Shown: piece after piece, positions 9,401-20,300 of the stretch
Position numbering within the stretch: position 1 is the first letter of the stretch
How the letters are laid out: every line of letters starts with the position of its first letter
From: Arcuatula senhousia
Lineage: Eukaryota; Mollusca; Bivalvia; Mytilida; Mytilidae
Direction: 5' to 3'
Length of the DNA: 64,000 nucleotides
Assembly: GCA_963971305.1 (NCBI GenBank)
Contig: OZ020304.1
Location: 1,302,001 to 1,366,000, forward strand
Notes under the pieces: model-generated
Database searches by the model: none
What the model was told of the DNA's origin: nothing
Seen by the model: only the letters and a program-made list of their open reading frames with translations
Position numbers and translations under genes: made by a program

Positions 9401-9492
9401 AGAAGAGAGAAAAGTAAATCTCCGATACAAAATTGAAATCGGATAATATTTAAATCGCAACCATTGAAATAAGTGTGTTGGTTTTTTTTCAG
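9384..9492 (+). promoter_or_regulatory. Possible TATA-like motif and 5'-UTR intron of galaxin-like copy A
   Basis: TATAAG at 9384-9389 is repeated at the equivalent place in copy B (27667-27672). A donor-like AAAA|GTAAAT at 9414 and a pyrimidine tract ending TTTTTTTTCAG|AGG at 9492 suggest a ~79-nt intron in the 5' UTR, ending eight bases before the ATG. Copy B has the better donor AAAA|GTAAGTAT (27696) and acceptor ATTCAG|AGG (27767). If the intron is real, the TATA-like motif is too close to its donor to be the TATA box of this transcript, so only one of the two readings may hold. Confidence 0.35.
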
Positions 9493-9929
9493 AGGAAGCC
9501 ATGCAGATGTGCACTAAAGCAAGCATTTGTCTCCTCGTCTTTGGATTGGCGTTAATATCACAAACAAATGCAGGTAAGGTTTTGGGGGTTTTTTTTTGCC
9601 TTTTTTTTGTTTTTTTTTTCTTTGTTTTGTTTTTGTTATTTTGGTTGTTAAAAAAAAGAGAAAAATAATAACTTTAATGGACGGAAGGGTCTGTATCCTA
9701 AAATTTTTGGATGTTGTAAATTTGTTTTGGTTAATACATTGTACGTCATAAAAATACCTTTTTCTATTTTTTGGGGTCATTTTTAGTGTTCGAGTAAACA
9801 GTTTTAGAAATACCGTAAAATAACAAAATTAGACTTTTAAGACAGTTTATATGCACGCTTTGATGACGTGGATGGGGTATAATAACTACTTTTATCATAC
9901 ACGAGGCAACCAGTTTACACCCTTCCGAA

Positions 9930-10035
9930 AACCATCCTCTAAAATGGTGACGAGAGAGTTTGAACTCATGACGAGAATCGAACCACGAACCTTGGTGTCA
10001 GAAGCCCGACACATTTACCACTACACCACCTGATT
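9930..10035 (-). repeat. tRNA-derived SINE head or tRNA pseudogene in the intron of copy A
   Basis: The minus strand shows a pol III A-box-like TGGTGTAGTGGTAAATG (plus 10012-10028). An anticodon-arm-like GTGTC/GACAC helix and a B-box GGTTCGATTCT (plus 9974-9984) follow at tRNA-like spacing. No proper acceptor stem closes. A more diverged copy is at 28682-28750 in copy B, so it predates the duplication. Confidence 0.5.
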
Positions 10036-10216
10036 TCTGACATTTTTTACCTCGAGGTACCAACTTCCCTTTGATATTACACAAATGCGCTTTATTGGCT
10101 TAGTTTTTCCTTAATTAAAATATATCTGATATTACAGATTATTCGGAGTTCATTTCGTTTTTATGCATTTTCAACACTTTTTTTGAATCGTCGATTTCCT
10201 ATGTTTGGGTTTTAGT

Positions 10217-10256
10217 GCTGCTGATGAAGAAAAAAATTCCGAAATGGCCATACAGC
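10217..10256 (+). ncRNA. Intronic hammerhead-like motif, galaxin-like copy A
   Basis: Lies in the only coding-region intron, 96 bp before exon 2, on the sense strand. Stem I GCTG (10217-10220) pairs with CAGC (10253-10256). CTGATGA is at 10221-10227, GAAA at 10241-10244, palindromic ATGGCCAT at 10244-10251 and cleavage A at 10252. Stem II is weakened: three pairs (GAA/TTC) with an A10.1-C11.1 mismatch at the core. Activity may therefore be reduced or lost. Confidence 0.6.
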
Positions 10257-10353
10257 CAAAAAATAATTGCAGTATATGTGTTATGGTACTCCATATCCTA
10301 TAAAATATTAAATAATAATGTAAGAAAGATAACTATGCCATATATTTTCAGCT

Positions 10354-12053
10354 GCATGTGGTCACCGTTGGTATAACCCTACCTTCTAAACGTGTTGTTA
10401 TGGCGTTTTAAGTTCTCCGGGAGGACGCGCCTGTTGTGGTACAAGGGGCTACAATCCAACATTCCAGACATGCTGTGGTGGCACTTGAGTTCTCCGGGAG
10501 GTCGCGCCTGTTGTGGTACAAGGGGCTACAATCCAACATTCCAGACATGCTGTGGCGGCGTCTTGAGTTCTCCGGGAGGACGCGCCTGTTGTGGTACAAG
10601 GGGCTACAATCCAACATTCCAGACATGCTGTGGTGGCGTCTTGAGTTCTCCGGGAGGCCGCGCCTGTTGTGGTACAAGGGGCTACAATCCAACATTCCAG
10701 ACATGCTGTGGTGGCGTCTTAAGTTCTCCGGGAGGCCGCGCCTGTTGTGGTACAAGGGGCTACAATCCAACATTCCAGACATGCTGTGGTGGCGTCTTAA
10801 GTTCTCCGGGAGGCCGCGCCTGTTGTGGTACAAGGGGCTACAATCCAACATTCCAGACATGCTGTAGCGGCGTTTTAAGTTCTCCTGGAGGACGCGCCTG
10901 TTGTGGTACAAGGGGCTACAATCCAACATTCCAGACATGCTGTGGCGGCGTCTTGAGTTCTCCGGGAGGCCGCGCCTGTTGTGGTACAAGGGGCTACAAT
11001 CCAACATTCCAGACATGCTGTGGCGGCGTCTTCAGTTCTCCTGGAGGCCGCGCCTGTTGTGGTACAAGGGGATACAATCCAACATTCCAGACATGCTGTG
11101 GCGGCGTCTTGAGTTCTCCGGGAGGACGCGCCTGTTGTGGTACAAGGGGCTACAATCCAACATTCCAGACATGCTGTAGCGGCGTCTTGAGTTCTCCGGG
11201 AGGACGCGCCTGTTGTGGTACAAGGGGCTACAATCCAACATTCCAGACATGCTGTGGCGGCGTCTTGAGTTCTCAGGGAGGCCGCGCCTGTTGTGGTACA
11301 AGGGGCTACAATCCAACATTCCAGACATGATGTGGCGGCGTCTTGAGTTCTCCGGGAGGCCGCGCCTGTTGTGGTACAAGGGGATACAATCCAACATTCC
11401 AGACGTGCTGTGGCGGCGTCTTAAGTTCTCCGGGAGGACGCGCCTGTTGTGGTACAAGGGGCTACAATCCAACATTCCAGACATGCTGTAGCGGCGTCTT
11501 AAGTTCTCCGGGAGGACGCGCCTGTTGTGGTACAAGGGGATACAATCCAACATTCCAGACATGCTGTGGCGGCGTCTTAAGTTCTCCGGGAGGACGCGCC
11601 TGTTGTGGTACAAGGGGCTACAATCCAACGTTCCAGACATGCTGTGGTGGCGTCTTAAGTTCTCCGGGAGGCCGCGCCTGTTGTGGTACAAGGGGATACA
11701 ATCCAACATTCCAGACATGCTGTGGTGGCGTCTTGAGTTCTCCGGGAGGACGCGCCTGTTGTGGTACAAGGGGATACAATCCAACATTCCAGACATGCTG
11801 TGGTGGCGTCTTAAGTTCTCCGGGAGGACGCGCCTGTTGTGGTACAAGGGGATACAATCCAACATTCCAGACATGCTGTAGCGGCGTCTTGAGTTCTCCG
11901 GGAGGCCGCGCCTGTTGTGGTACAAGGGGCTACAATCCAACATTCCAGACATGCTGTGGTGGCGTCTTAAGTTCTCCGGGAGGACGCGCCTGTTGTGGTA
12001 CAAGAGCCTATAATCCTACATTCTCCAGATGTTGCAATGGACGTTTGTGCTGA
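10354..12053 (+). repeat. 78-bp coding minisatellite, 21 units
   Basis: TGTTGTGGTACAAG recurs every 78 bp from 10432 to 11991, 21 times, with one 77-bp interval at the frameshift. Variation between units is mostly synonymous: GGC/GGA (Gly), GGA/GGC (Gly), TTG/TTA (Leu), CCG/CCT (Pro), GGT/GGC (Gly). Exceptions are Gly/Ser before the second Gly, one Pro/Gln near 11273 and one Leu/Phe near 11030. Because 78 is divisible by three, frames stay open on both strands. Confidence 0.92.
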
Positions 12054-13652
12054 CTGCATTAAGGCTCATGGTAGCACACAATTTGTAAAAAAATATTCTT
12101 TTTCCATAGCATGTAAAATAATTTCAATAGATATTGTAGCACTGTGTGTATCTATTAAAGCTTTCTGCCATTTAGAAGCAAATATTATTAAAGTAAAATA
12201 GTGTACTATTAGTGTTACTATGAGTTAGTTCTTGATAAAAAAAAAAAATCGTAACTATCAACTAATGATGGTGTGTCTTTGTTTCTTTTAACAAAAAATT
12301 GATACAGAGTCAAGCCTTTTGGTCACTTATCGTTGAGATGAGGTTTTATAATGTTAAGGTTAAGAATAACCTACTTCTGTCCTTGTTTTCGTTACTCTTG
12401 AAATTCGAACTTCCTTTAAGTGGCCGTCAGCCTGTTTTCTCGTTTTGAGACGATCACCTTGTTGTCCCTATTATGCATGTCTCACAACCGTGTTGTGCTT
12501 GTATAACCGGCACTCTAGGACCGCAATAAAAGAGGGAGATATTGCGTAAAAAACAACTTTTCTTTCGAAATGCCGATACCAAGTCAGGGCCATTGTGGAC
12601 TTCTATTTTTCTTCTACGTCTTCTTTGTCTGGACAATTGAGATGATTTTTAATGTTGATGATTCCCTTTACTTCTTTTTCTTTTCAATATATTTGGGGTG
12701 CTTTTACATTCAAATAGAAGATAATGAGATGTGAAATAAAGCCAACGTAAAGCAACAACTTAAAGAAACAATACTATAGAAGCCTCGTGATCACATGTCG
12801 TTCGGATAACTATAAGTCATTTTCAGATTGACCTTTAGTTCTGCCCTTTTTCTACAATCATCAAAACATAACAATAAATCAAGATACAAACCCAATCAAT
12901 ACTAGTTAAAGCAACGACCAGTAACACGAATTAGTGTTAAAACGAGTGAATGCAGCTGCTCGAGAAATGAAAAAATATTCCTGCTTGTTGCAAGACAGAT
13001 TGATGTAGCCTGAATGAAATTTTATACTGCAATCGTTCTATATGAGTAGTCAAATCTAACTGACATTAGGTCAATAGGATAAACTAGTTTTGTCTACCAC
13101 TGGAAAAGTAAAAGTATTGATGTGTAGCATACCGCACAAAATCCTATCTGTCCTATTCATATTAAAACCTGCATCAGTATTATTTAATATGCGAGGAACT
13201 TGGCATTTTTCTTTTCACGATGCACCACTGTAAGCTCCGATCTGGTTTTCTTTATCATGAAATGTTGAACCCAGCCATGCTAGACAGGGTGAATCAATTC
13301 AACCACCTAGAGCACACCCTCCAGTCGTTCTATGAGCAAAAGTGCAGAAGGCTGACATTATAGTAAGTGTGTTTGGCCTCTTCGGGCATAAATCAACAGG
13401 ATTAACGCTGCTGTTTTGTTGAATTCCTTTCCCCATTTTCACAGAAAAAAAAACCCAGATATTTTTAATAAAGTATTTCAAAGTTGTATAAAATATAACA
13501 AGATCATCCTGAGATACGAAGAACTGTCTTCCACCTTCTCTTAGTGTAATATATGGAAGACAGGATTTAATAAAACCTAGAAATGGTATAATCTTTAAAA
13601 TCACTGTCGTTATACTTGCCCTGCGACAAATTGAGTTGATTTAAACCCTACT
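12054..13652. other. 3' UTR and flank of galaxin-like copy A, no further gene
   Basis: ATTAAA at 12154-12159 and at about 12187 are plausible poly(A) signals; both are conserved in copy B (29631-29636 and 29665-29670). The rest to 13652 is collinear with copy B (29517-31156). It includes a partial copy of the Penelope-3'-end repeat near 12717. Short frames here are not supported as genes. Confidence 0.5.
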
Positions 13653-14441
13653 ATGGGCGAACATGTAAACATTGACAATCCGTTATCCAGATCGTTTAAA
13701 AGCGATTTATTTGATAATCAAAACATGGCTAATAGTCAAAGTCCTCAAACACAACAAGATGAAGTGTCCGACAGTCAATTTATTGATGATGATATGCTTC
13801 AGCTTATCCAATCTAATTTTGGTCAGCTGGATCGTAAATCTTTCAAACAAGAACTTATCAAAAGTACAGATGTCAATGATATGAAACCTATACGAAAATC
13901 TCTTTTTGACTTAGTTCGCAAACGGGACGAAACATTTCAAGAAAACAAATTGATCGAAAGAACAAGTGCGGGTGGTGCATCTTTTAAAGATAAACTTGCC
14001 GATGATATTTACGTCATATACCAGTACTTAGAAGGTGCTAGTAACCTACCAGAACTTAGGCTATGCTTATCAAAGAGTAGAAGAGCTACAGCTCCTAATG
14101 AGGAGGAAGATTCCTCAATATATGTACAAAACTGACCAACAAATATAACATAAAGAATGCAGAATGAGATGAAACAGGCTCTAACAGAATCAACAAAAGA
14201 GACAAACGACAAGATAGAAAAATTGAACAAAAGATTCGATGATGAAATAAAATTCCTTAAAGATAAACTGAAACATAAAGAGACTAAAAACAAGAACTTA
14301 AAAGATCAACTAGAGAGTCTACGTGATCATAATACAAAATTACAGACAGAAATGAGGCTTCAATCCCAAGAAATTAAAAACACTCAGGACGCTCAAATTT
14401 GTTTTGATCAGTACCACAGAGATTTAAACAAGATCAACTCA

Positions 14442-15550
14442 ATAGAAAATAAAAAGATGTGGAATAAGTGTACGCGACACAGCCCACAATTAAACGGCAA
14501 TTTAGAAAAACCACAATGGACAACCGCCAGCAGCCTTCAACGAGGCCATTTGGCACTGCTCGCGGTTCTGCAATTGGCCCATGGTCTAAATATGATGCAT
14601 ATAATTCAAATCCAGCCCTGAAATAGTCACAGATAGACCCCCTTCTTAAACAAGGAACAGAAAACATCAAAAAGACAAGTACAAACGAGAGCTTTGTCAA
14701 AGATTCCTGGCTTAGGACAGGCACATGTAATATGTGGCGGGGTTAAACTAGTTTTTTGGGCCCAACCTTCCCCCTATCAATATTCCTAGACAAAGCACAA
14801 AAACTAAACACACAATAAAAATCAAATCGATCAAAGTCCAATTCTACTAGAGAGAACCTAAGACAAAAAACAAGAACAAACAGAAGGACGGTAAAGGAAC
14901 TCTCTATAGAACACTCGCTGTTACTGACAGCTAGCTGAGAATCATCAATCGACTGATGTAAAAAAATCAAACGTATCGAATTTAAATCCGACACAACACT
15001 TCAAACAATAATGATTTAGTGAAGTGTCTTCACACAAAACCGACACGCTTGATCGCTATAATGCTTAAAAATGACAATAGTAAAAACGTTTATGGAAGTT
15101 TTAAAGCAAGTATCAAGTTTTCAATATTTCTGCCAAAAAACACTAAATTCAAAGATTTTACCAAGATATTCATTTCATATCCTTTCCGTAATAAATTTTG
15201 AAGCCAATTTTTCATTTCTATAGGATTGCATTTAAATTTGTGAGCTTTATAAAAACATTACCATAAAATTCAGGATGTGATATTCCTTTCACTATAAGAA
15301 AGTGACGTGTACAATTAAATTTTTCAATAAGAGATCGATACTTGTGGAAGAATTTAGAAAAAGATTTTACTAATTTGTGGTATCGATAACCTTGTTTTAA
15401 TAATTTTTCAGTAATAAAACGGTTTTTATTATTAAAATCAGAAACACAACTGCAGATCCGAGCATATCTTACTAACTGTGAAATGTAAACCCCGTATGAC
15501 GGCGCTAGTGGAACATCTCCTTCAAGAAAAGGGAAATTTATAATAGGGAA
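14442..15550 (-). mobile_element. 5'-truncated Penelope-like element in LINE ORF1
   Basis: Absent from copy B, where AGATCAACTCAAGGCTAG is continuous (31959-31978). Flanked by a 3-bp duplication TCA (14439-14441 and 15551-15553). Its 3' end (14442) matches that of the element at 3654 (ATAGAAAATAA). It contains the dispersed 3' repeat, then ~270 bp missing from the other copy (about 14750-15040), then RT C-terminal coding sequence to 15550. The truncation point corresponds to 4498 in the longer copy. No intact RT. Confidence 0.75.
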
Positions 15551-15699
15551 TCAAGGCTAGATTCGATTGACGGAAAATGCTTTGAACTATCAAAGACATG
15601 GAAACTACAATTTTCAGAAATTGTCAAGAACATGGAACTGTCAAACGATAAAAAGAACGAGAAACAAATCAACGATTCAGAAGCAGGAAATGTAAGAAA

Positions 15700-16783
15700 C
15701 AAAAAAAGCATTTTTTACAAATCGTGGTATAAGAGTGGTATTAAGTTCATTAATGACATAGTTAATGAAAACGGTGAATTTTTGTCTCATTCCGACATAT
15801 ATAGAAAGTATGGCGTTAAGGCATCCTTTCTAGACATTGTCTCCTTGAGAGAAGCCATTCCAAAGCCATGGAAAACCAAACTCTTATCGCAGAAATCTTC
15901 TATATTAAGCAAGTCTTTCAAAATTGTATTCAAAGTCAATGGGAAACTACTTCCCATAAAATGCATGACATCAAATGATGTTCGATTACTTCTATTATCA
16001 AATAACAAACCTAAACCGCCATTTCATGAGAAATGGGAAGAAAGATTTAACATTGAAATCAGCGAAGAAAAATGGGAGCAAATTTATCTTTTGCCTTATA
16101 GGTGCTCTATTGAAAGCAGATTGCAAGCTTTTCAGTATAAAATCATTTCTAGAATCGTGTCACATAATTATTTGCTAGAAAAATTTGGTATCAAAAACTC
16201 CAACAAATGTCCAAAATGTAATGAAGTTGAAACTATTGAACATAAATTTTTTGAGTGTCAATTCATCAATACTTTTTGGAAAGATTTTTCAATTTGGTGG
16301 CACTCTATTTTTATTTTTAACCATAGATTAAATCTGGCTTTAGATAGCATCATTTTTGGTTTTCTTAATTCTAAAAATGAATCATTAAATTATTGTATAC
16401 TTTTAGGCAAATACTTTATCTCATATAAACATACAGAAGGAGCCATGCATAATATTAACATACATAATTATTTGTTATTTTTAAAGAAAAGATTAGTGGT
16501 ACTCGAATATATTTATTTGCAGAAAGACAAATTTGATGAATATAATAATTTTTGGGGTACAATTACTGATTTTCTCAGAAATATGTAGATTTTTTGTCTC
16601 TCAAAATCTAAAAAATCTAAATGATTTACATTTTTAAATGTAGTTCATAATAATTTTTTTTTGTTACTGTAAAACTGAATGATGTACTTTTACATGATAT
16701 GGATTAATGTATAACTAATACAAATGATATTTTAATAAAGATTGTATATGTAGAGAAAGCTTGTAATTGAACACAAAAATATA

Positions 16784-16817
<34 letters not shown>
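15700..16817 (+). mobile_element. 5'-truncated LINE with poly(A) tail and 14-bp target duplication
   Basis: Flanked by GGAAATGTAAGAAA at 15686-15699 and 16818-16831. Copy B has a single, slightly different version at 32106-32119. The insert ends in about 30 A residues (16788-16817). It encodes the C-terminus of a LINE ORF2: a basic-aromatic region (R-L-Q-A-F-Q-Y-K-I), then a zinc-binding-like C-P-K-C-N-E-V-E-T-I-E-H-K-F-F-E-C (about 16207-16257), stop at 16588. The open frame from 15632 fuses about 23 residues of host LINE ORF1 to this fragment and is a chimera, not a gene. Confidence 0.85.
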
Positions 16818-16819
<2 letters not shown>

Positions 16820-17386
16820 AAATGTAAGAAATGAACATACTAAAGAAACAAATGATGATTCTTTTAATGCTACAAAATGTGAGAAGGCTAATCAAAATCA
16901 CAAGAATGCAGAACCAATAAAGGACTATACAAGTCATCATCAGCTCAAAAACTCTAACCTTATTCACTTAACAGGATATGATGACTATGATTATGAACAT
17001 ATAGACAACCAAGCATCTAAAGACTCTGAAATCTTCACAGGTGTTGTCAGAAGAAGAACAAGAAGGATTGTCCTGTATAACGTTAAAGGTGACAACCCGT
17101 ATGATCTCGTGAGTTCGGCCGTCAAAACTTACGCAGAGAAGAAAGAAGTAAAAGTTACTTTCACAAAACTGTTAAGAAAACGTGAAAATAGAGGATATAA
17201 TACGTACACAATGCGTGTTAACATTTCAGAAACAGATTTTAGTATTGTAGAAAATGATGAAACATTCTGGCCAAAAGGTGTTTATTGGCGAGATTATGTT
17301 CCCTATAACAAAAACAATAGTGAACAATCATGGGGATAAAAATGATGCTCAAAAATCTTAGTATTTTCAACATATTTTTGTTTGTT

Positions 17387-20300
17387 ATGTTAAATTTTTT
17401 ATGTTGGAACATGAGAGGTGCCATGTATGGCACAACATATTTACAAACTTTATTAAAGAATACTGATGTAGCTTTTTGTACTGAGCATTGGTTAAATGAG
17501 AAAAATATATGTTTTTTAAATGATGTTGCAAAAGATTTTCATCTTATTTACAATATAAGTAAGAACAATGACAACTGTAATCGAGGTTATGGTGGAACAG
17601 CATTATTGATAAGAAGGTCACACAGTATAAAAGTTAAAAATTTGTATCTTGAAAATGATAGAATATGTGGTGCAATTTTGAGTTCAGAGTTTTATAAAGA
17701 TATCTGTTAAATATGTACTTTATTGCCATCCACAAATTGTACTAAAAATGACTATTTGAAATATCTTGATGTATTATCTACCTATTATGATATTATGAAT
17801 GAAGACTATATTACAATTACAGGAGTTGATTTTATTGTAGATATCTCCACAAAGGACAAGTCTGTAAAATTTTAATCCTTGTCAACTTTTTAGATGCCAG
17901 AAATCTAAAGCCAGCCCCATTATTATGTAATAAAATTGGTCCTGACTATACATACAGAAAAAAAGACAAAAGTAATAGATCTCTAATTGATTATATATGT
18001 ATACCAGATTTCTTAGTAAATTGTGTATTGCATCTTGAAATACATGGTGATTGTCCTTACGAATGCGTGACCATTTTCCTGTTTGTATGAGTTTGAATAC
18101 AGACCTTATATGTGACGTATCCGTCGGATCTAAGCCTTCTGGAAATGTATTGAAATGGTCAAATGCAGATGATATAGAAATTCGTATGTATCAGACTGAG
18201 ATAGACAAACTACTTTATTTCAAAGCTCCGAATATAGAATGTTGTACAACTGTCGATATTGAACTGTATAGTGACATGATGACGAACGCTATACATATGT
18301 GTGCAAATTCATATATACAATACGGAACATTCTGCAGCTATCTTAAACCGTACTGGAAAAAGAACCAATTAGATACATTCCACTTTAAGCAACGAGAGCA
18401 CGACGTAAATGGAAATCACAAGATCAACCGAGAGACAAAACTAACAAACTGTACAAAGAATACAAAGAAGCAAAACGTGAATTTAGAAAGCGCAAGTGTC
18501 AAGCCGAAAATAATTTGAATAACGAACAGTATGAAGACTTTAAATACGCCGCCGAAACAGGCATAGGTGAATTCTACAAAGTCGTCCGGAAGTCGAAAAA
18601 TCAAGGGCCCCAATGTAATAAACTTGTTTTCGATGGAATGGAAGCCTCTCTACCTGTTGAAGTGTGTGAGTTATGGGGAAAATACTTTGAACAATTGTAC
18701 TCCGGGAACAAAAATGATCATGTTGATACAAACTTTTCCACGTATGTGTCAAATACAGTTGAAGATACATTTACTAGTGTGGCAGGTTATATCGCCGACA
18801 TCTCGCCTGTTGATATGACTGAAATAGAAAATCATGTGCGAACCTTAAAACCACGAAAATCACCTGGACAAGACTATATTACAAATGAACATTTAATCTA
18901 TGGTGGGAAGTCCTTGTGGAAGCACATATGGACATTGTATAATTTGATACTGAGACATAAATACCTACCTACTTCATTTCGACATGGCATTATTATAACG
19001 CTTTACAAAGGGAACAATAAAGATCGTAAAAGTCCGAATAGTTACCGGGCGGTTACACTTACCTCTGCAATGGGAAAGCTTTTTGAAAAATTGATACTCA
19101 CCCGGATACAGGACTCATTGACTTCTATGAATGTTGTCATGCCACATCCGTTACAGTTTGGCTTCATAAAAGATCATTGTGCAATTCCGGCTATATACAC
19201 ATTAAAAGAGACAATATTGTATTAAAGTGCAACATACTTTATTTATTTGAATTTACAATATTGTATTATCTTGAACGAAATTCGTCAGTGTACGCTATAT
19301 TTCTTGATAATGAAAAAGCATTCGATCGTGTATGGCAGGATGGCATGTTGTATAAACTTAAACAAACAGGTATCAACAAACTTATTTGGAACATTATTTA
19401 TTTATCATATAAAACTGCAACAGCACACGTGCAGTTTAATGTGAGTCTTTCGAATCAACCGAGGGGTTGTTCAAGGTCGTGTGCTCTCAGCCTGGCTATT
19501 CTCATAGTACATTAACGACTTGATCAATGAACTGTTGGCAACAAAATGCGGACTTATTGTTAGTTCCTGTGAAATACCGACAATCCTGTTAGCTGATGAT
19601 ACGACGACTCTGATTTCAACCATTAATGGAAGCCAAAAACTGTTTGGTGTAATACATAACTATGCACAAAAATGGAACTAAGGATACAATTCAAAAAAAA
19701 GTAGTGCTCTGATTTTTAACAAACAAAACAACAATCATCACGAGGATAACCTTAAACTCGGTGACATGAAAATTGAATGGAAAAGCAAAATTACTTATGC
19801 TGGCACAGAAATCGATGCCAGCAGAAAAACGTGTGATAAAACTAATAATGCCTCCAAAAAGTTGAAACAAAAACTATATTCGCTGTATTCAATCGGACTA
19901 AATCCGCAAGGTATGAGTGCGCTTTCTAATTTCTTGATATGGAAGAGAGTTATCCTACCGACAGGTCTTTTTGCTTGTGACTCTTGGGACCCTATTTCAC
20001 GCCGAGAAATAGAAACACTTGAAACTACGCAACGTTACTTCGTGCGCTTTGTGCTACGTTTCGTTTCTTCAGACGAAGTCCGACTGATTCCTGCACCAGT
20101 AACCTAGGTCCGTGGTCTATAAACGTCTTTATTGACAAAATGAAACTTAATGTTTGGACGATTGTGCAGGGCGACATCACACTGCACGCATAAACAGCTA
20201 TTCAACTTACGATTCAGTCAAATACTTACAAAAGAATGTGGAAAAACCTCAATAACTTCTGAATTTATTGAACTTTAAGTAAATTATGATACTTGTCTGA

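Larger units (their letters stand above)
9501..12053 (+). pseudogene. Galaxin-like secreted repeat protein, copy A (21 repeats, disabled)
   Basis: Exon 1 (9501-9573) encodes a 24-residue signal peptide (MQMCTKASICLLVFG...TNA). The intron is 9574-10351 (CAG|GTAAGG to TTTTCAG|CT), phase 1. Exon 2 (10352-12053) carries 21 copies of a 26-residue unit of the form CCGTRGYNPTFQTCC-GGVLSSPGGRA and a terminal unit ending CNGRLC. Di-cysteines spaced around Y-N-P match the galaxin pattern known from coral skeletal matrix proteins and some mollusc secreted proteins. Three lesions: TAA at 10387-10389 where copy B has CAA, a one-base deletion near 10483 in repeat 1, and TGA at 11328-11330 replacing TGC. 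The first would leave only about 12 residues after the signal peptide. It is probably a pseudogene, unless these are assembly errors or the transcript is edited or spliced differently. Confidence 0.75.
13653..17339 (+). pseudogene. LINE ORF1 (copy A), split by two insertions
   Basis: Surviving pieces are 13653-14441, 15554-15699 and 16818-17339. The N-terminus (MGEHVNID) is followed by a low-complexity acidic region. A long charged coiled coil comes next (E/K/N-rich, about 14190-14400), then an RRM-like C-terminal segment with V-L-Y-N-V, A-E-K-K-E-V-K-V-T-F-T-K-L and E-T-F-W-P-K-G-V-Y-W-R-D-Y. The F-W-P-x-G-V-x-x-R end is typical of ORF1 proteins of invertebrate non-LTR retrotransposons, which bind element RNA. 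The ORF2 start follows at 17387. A frame break near 14125 is shared with copy B, so the element was already degenerate before the duplication. Confidence 0.7.
6669..17417. repeat. Segmental duplication, copy A
   Basis: Collinear with 26663-32709. Homology starts at TGACTTCC and ends inside the LINE ORF2 start (ATGTTGGAACATGAGAG). It includes upstream flank, galaxin-like gene, 3' flank and LINE ORF1. Copy A is longer because of the insertions at 6739-8456, 14442-15550 and 15700-16817 and 17 extra 78-bp repeats; copy B has the uninterrupted sites. Confidence 0.85.

Noticed and set aside
9974..10028. Functional tRNA gene on the minus strand
   Set aside because: A and B boxes and an anticodon-like stem are present, but no acceptor stem closes and the copy at 28682-28750 has diverged in the boxes. 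Kept only as a tRNA-derived repeat.
11032..12003. 323-codon minus-strand open frame (and 202 codons at 10408-11016) with repeats of the type MSGMLDC...LYHNRR
   Set aside because: Antisense shadow of the 78-bp galaxin-like array. The frame stays open only because the unit length is a multiple of three; it has no start context, signal or family.
12454..12636. 60-codon minus-strand frame beginning MSRQRRRRRK
   Set aside because: Lies in a non-coding flank duplicated at about 29940-30110, where the sequence is altered; no evidence of a gene.
16704..16967. Minus-strand frame with a poly-Phe run resembling a membrane segment
   Set aside because: The Phe run is the complement of the LINE poly(A) tail at 16788-16817.
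18540..18770. Minus-strand frames over the LINE RT (also 22784-23138, 23773-24238)
   Set aside because: Shadows of the ORF2 coding strand, duplicated because the LINE body is duplicated.
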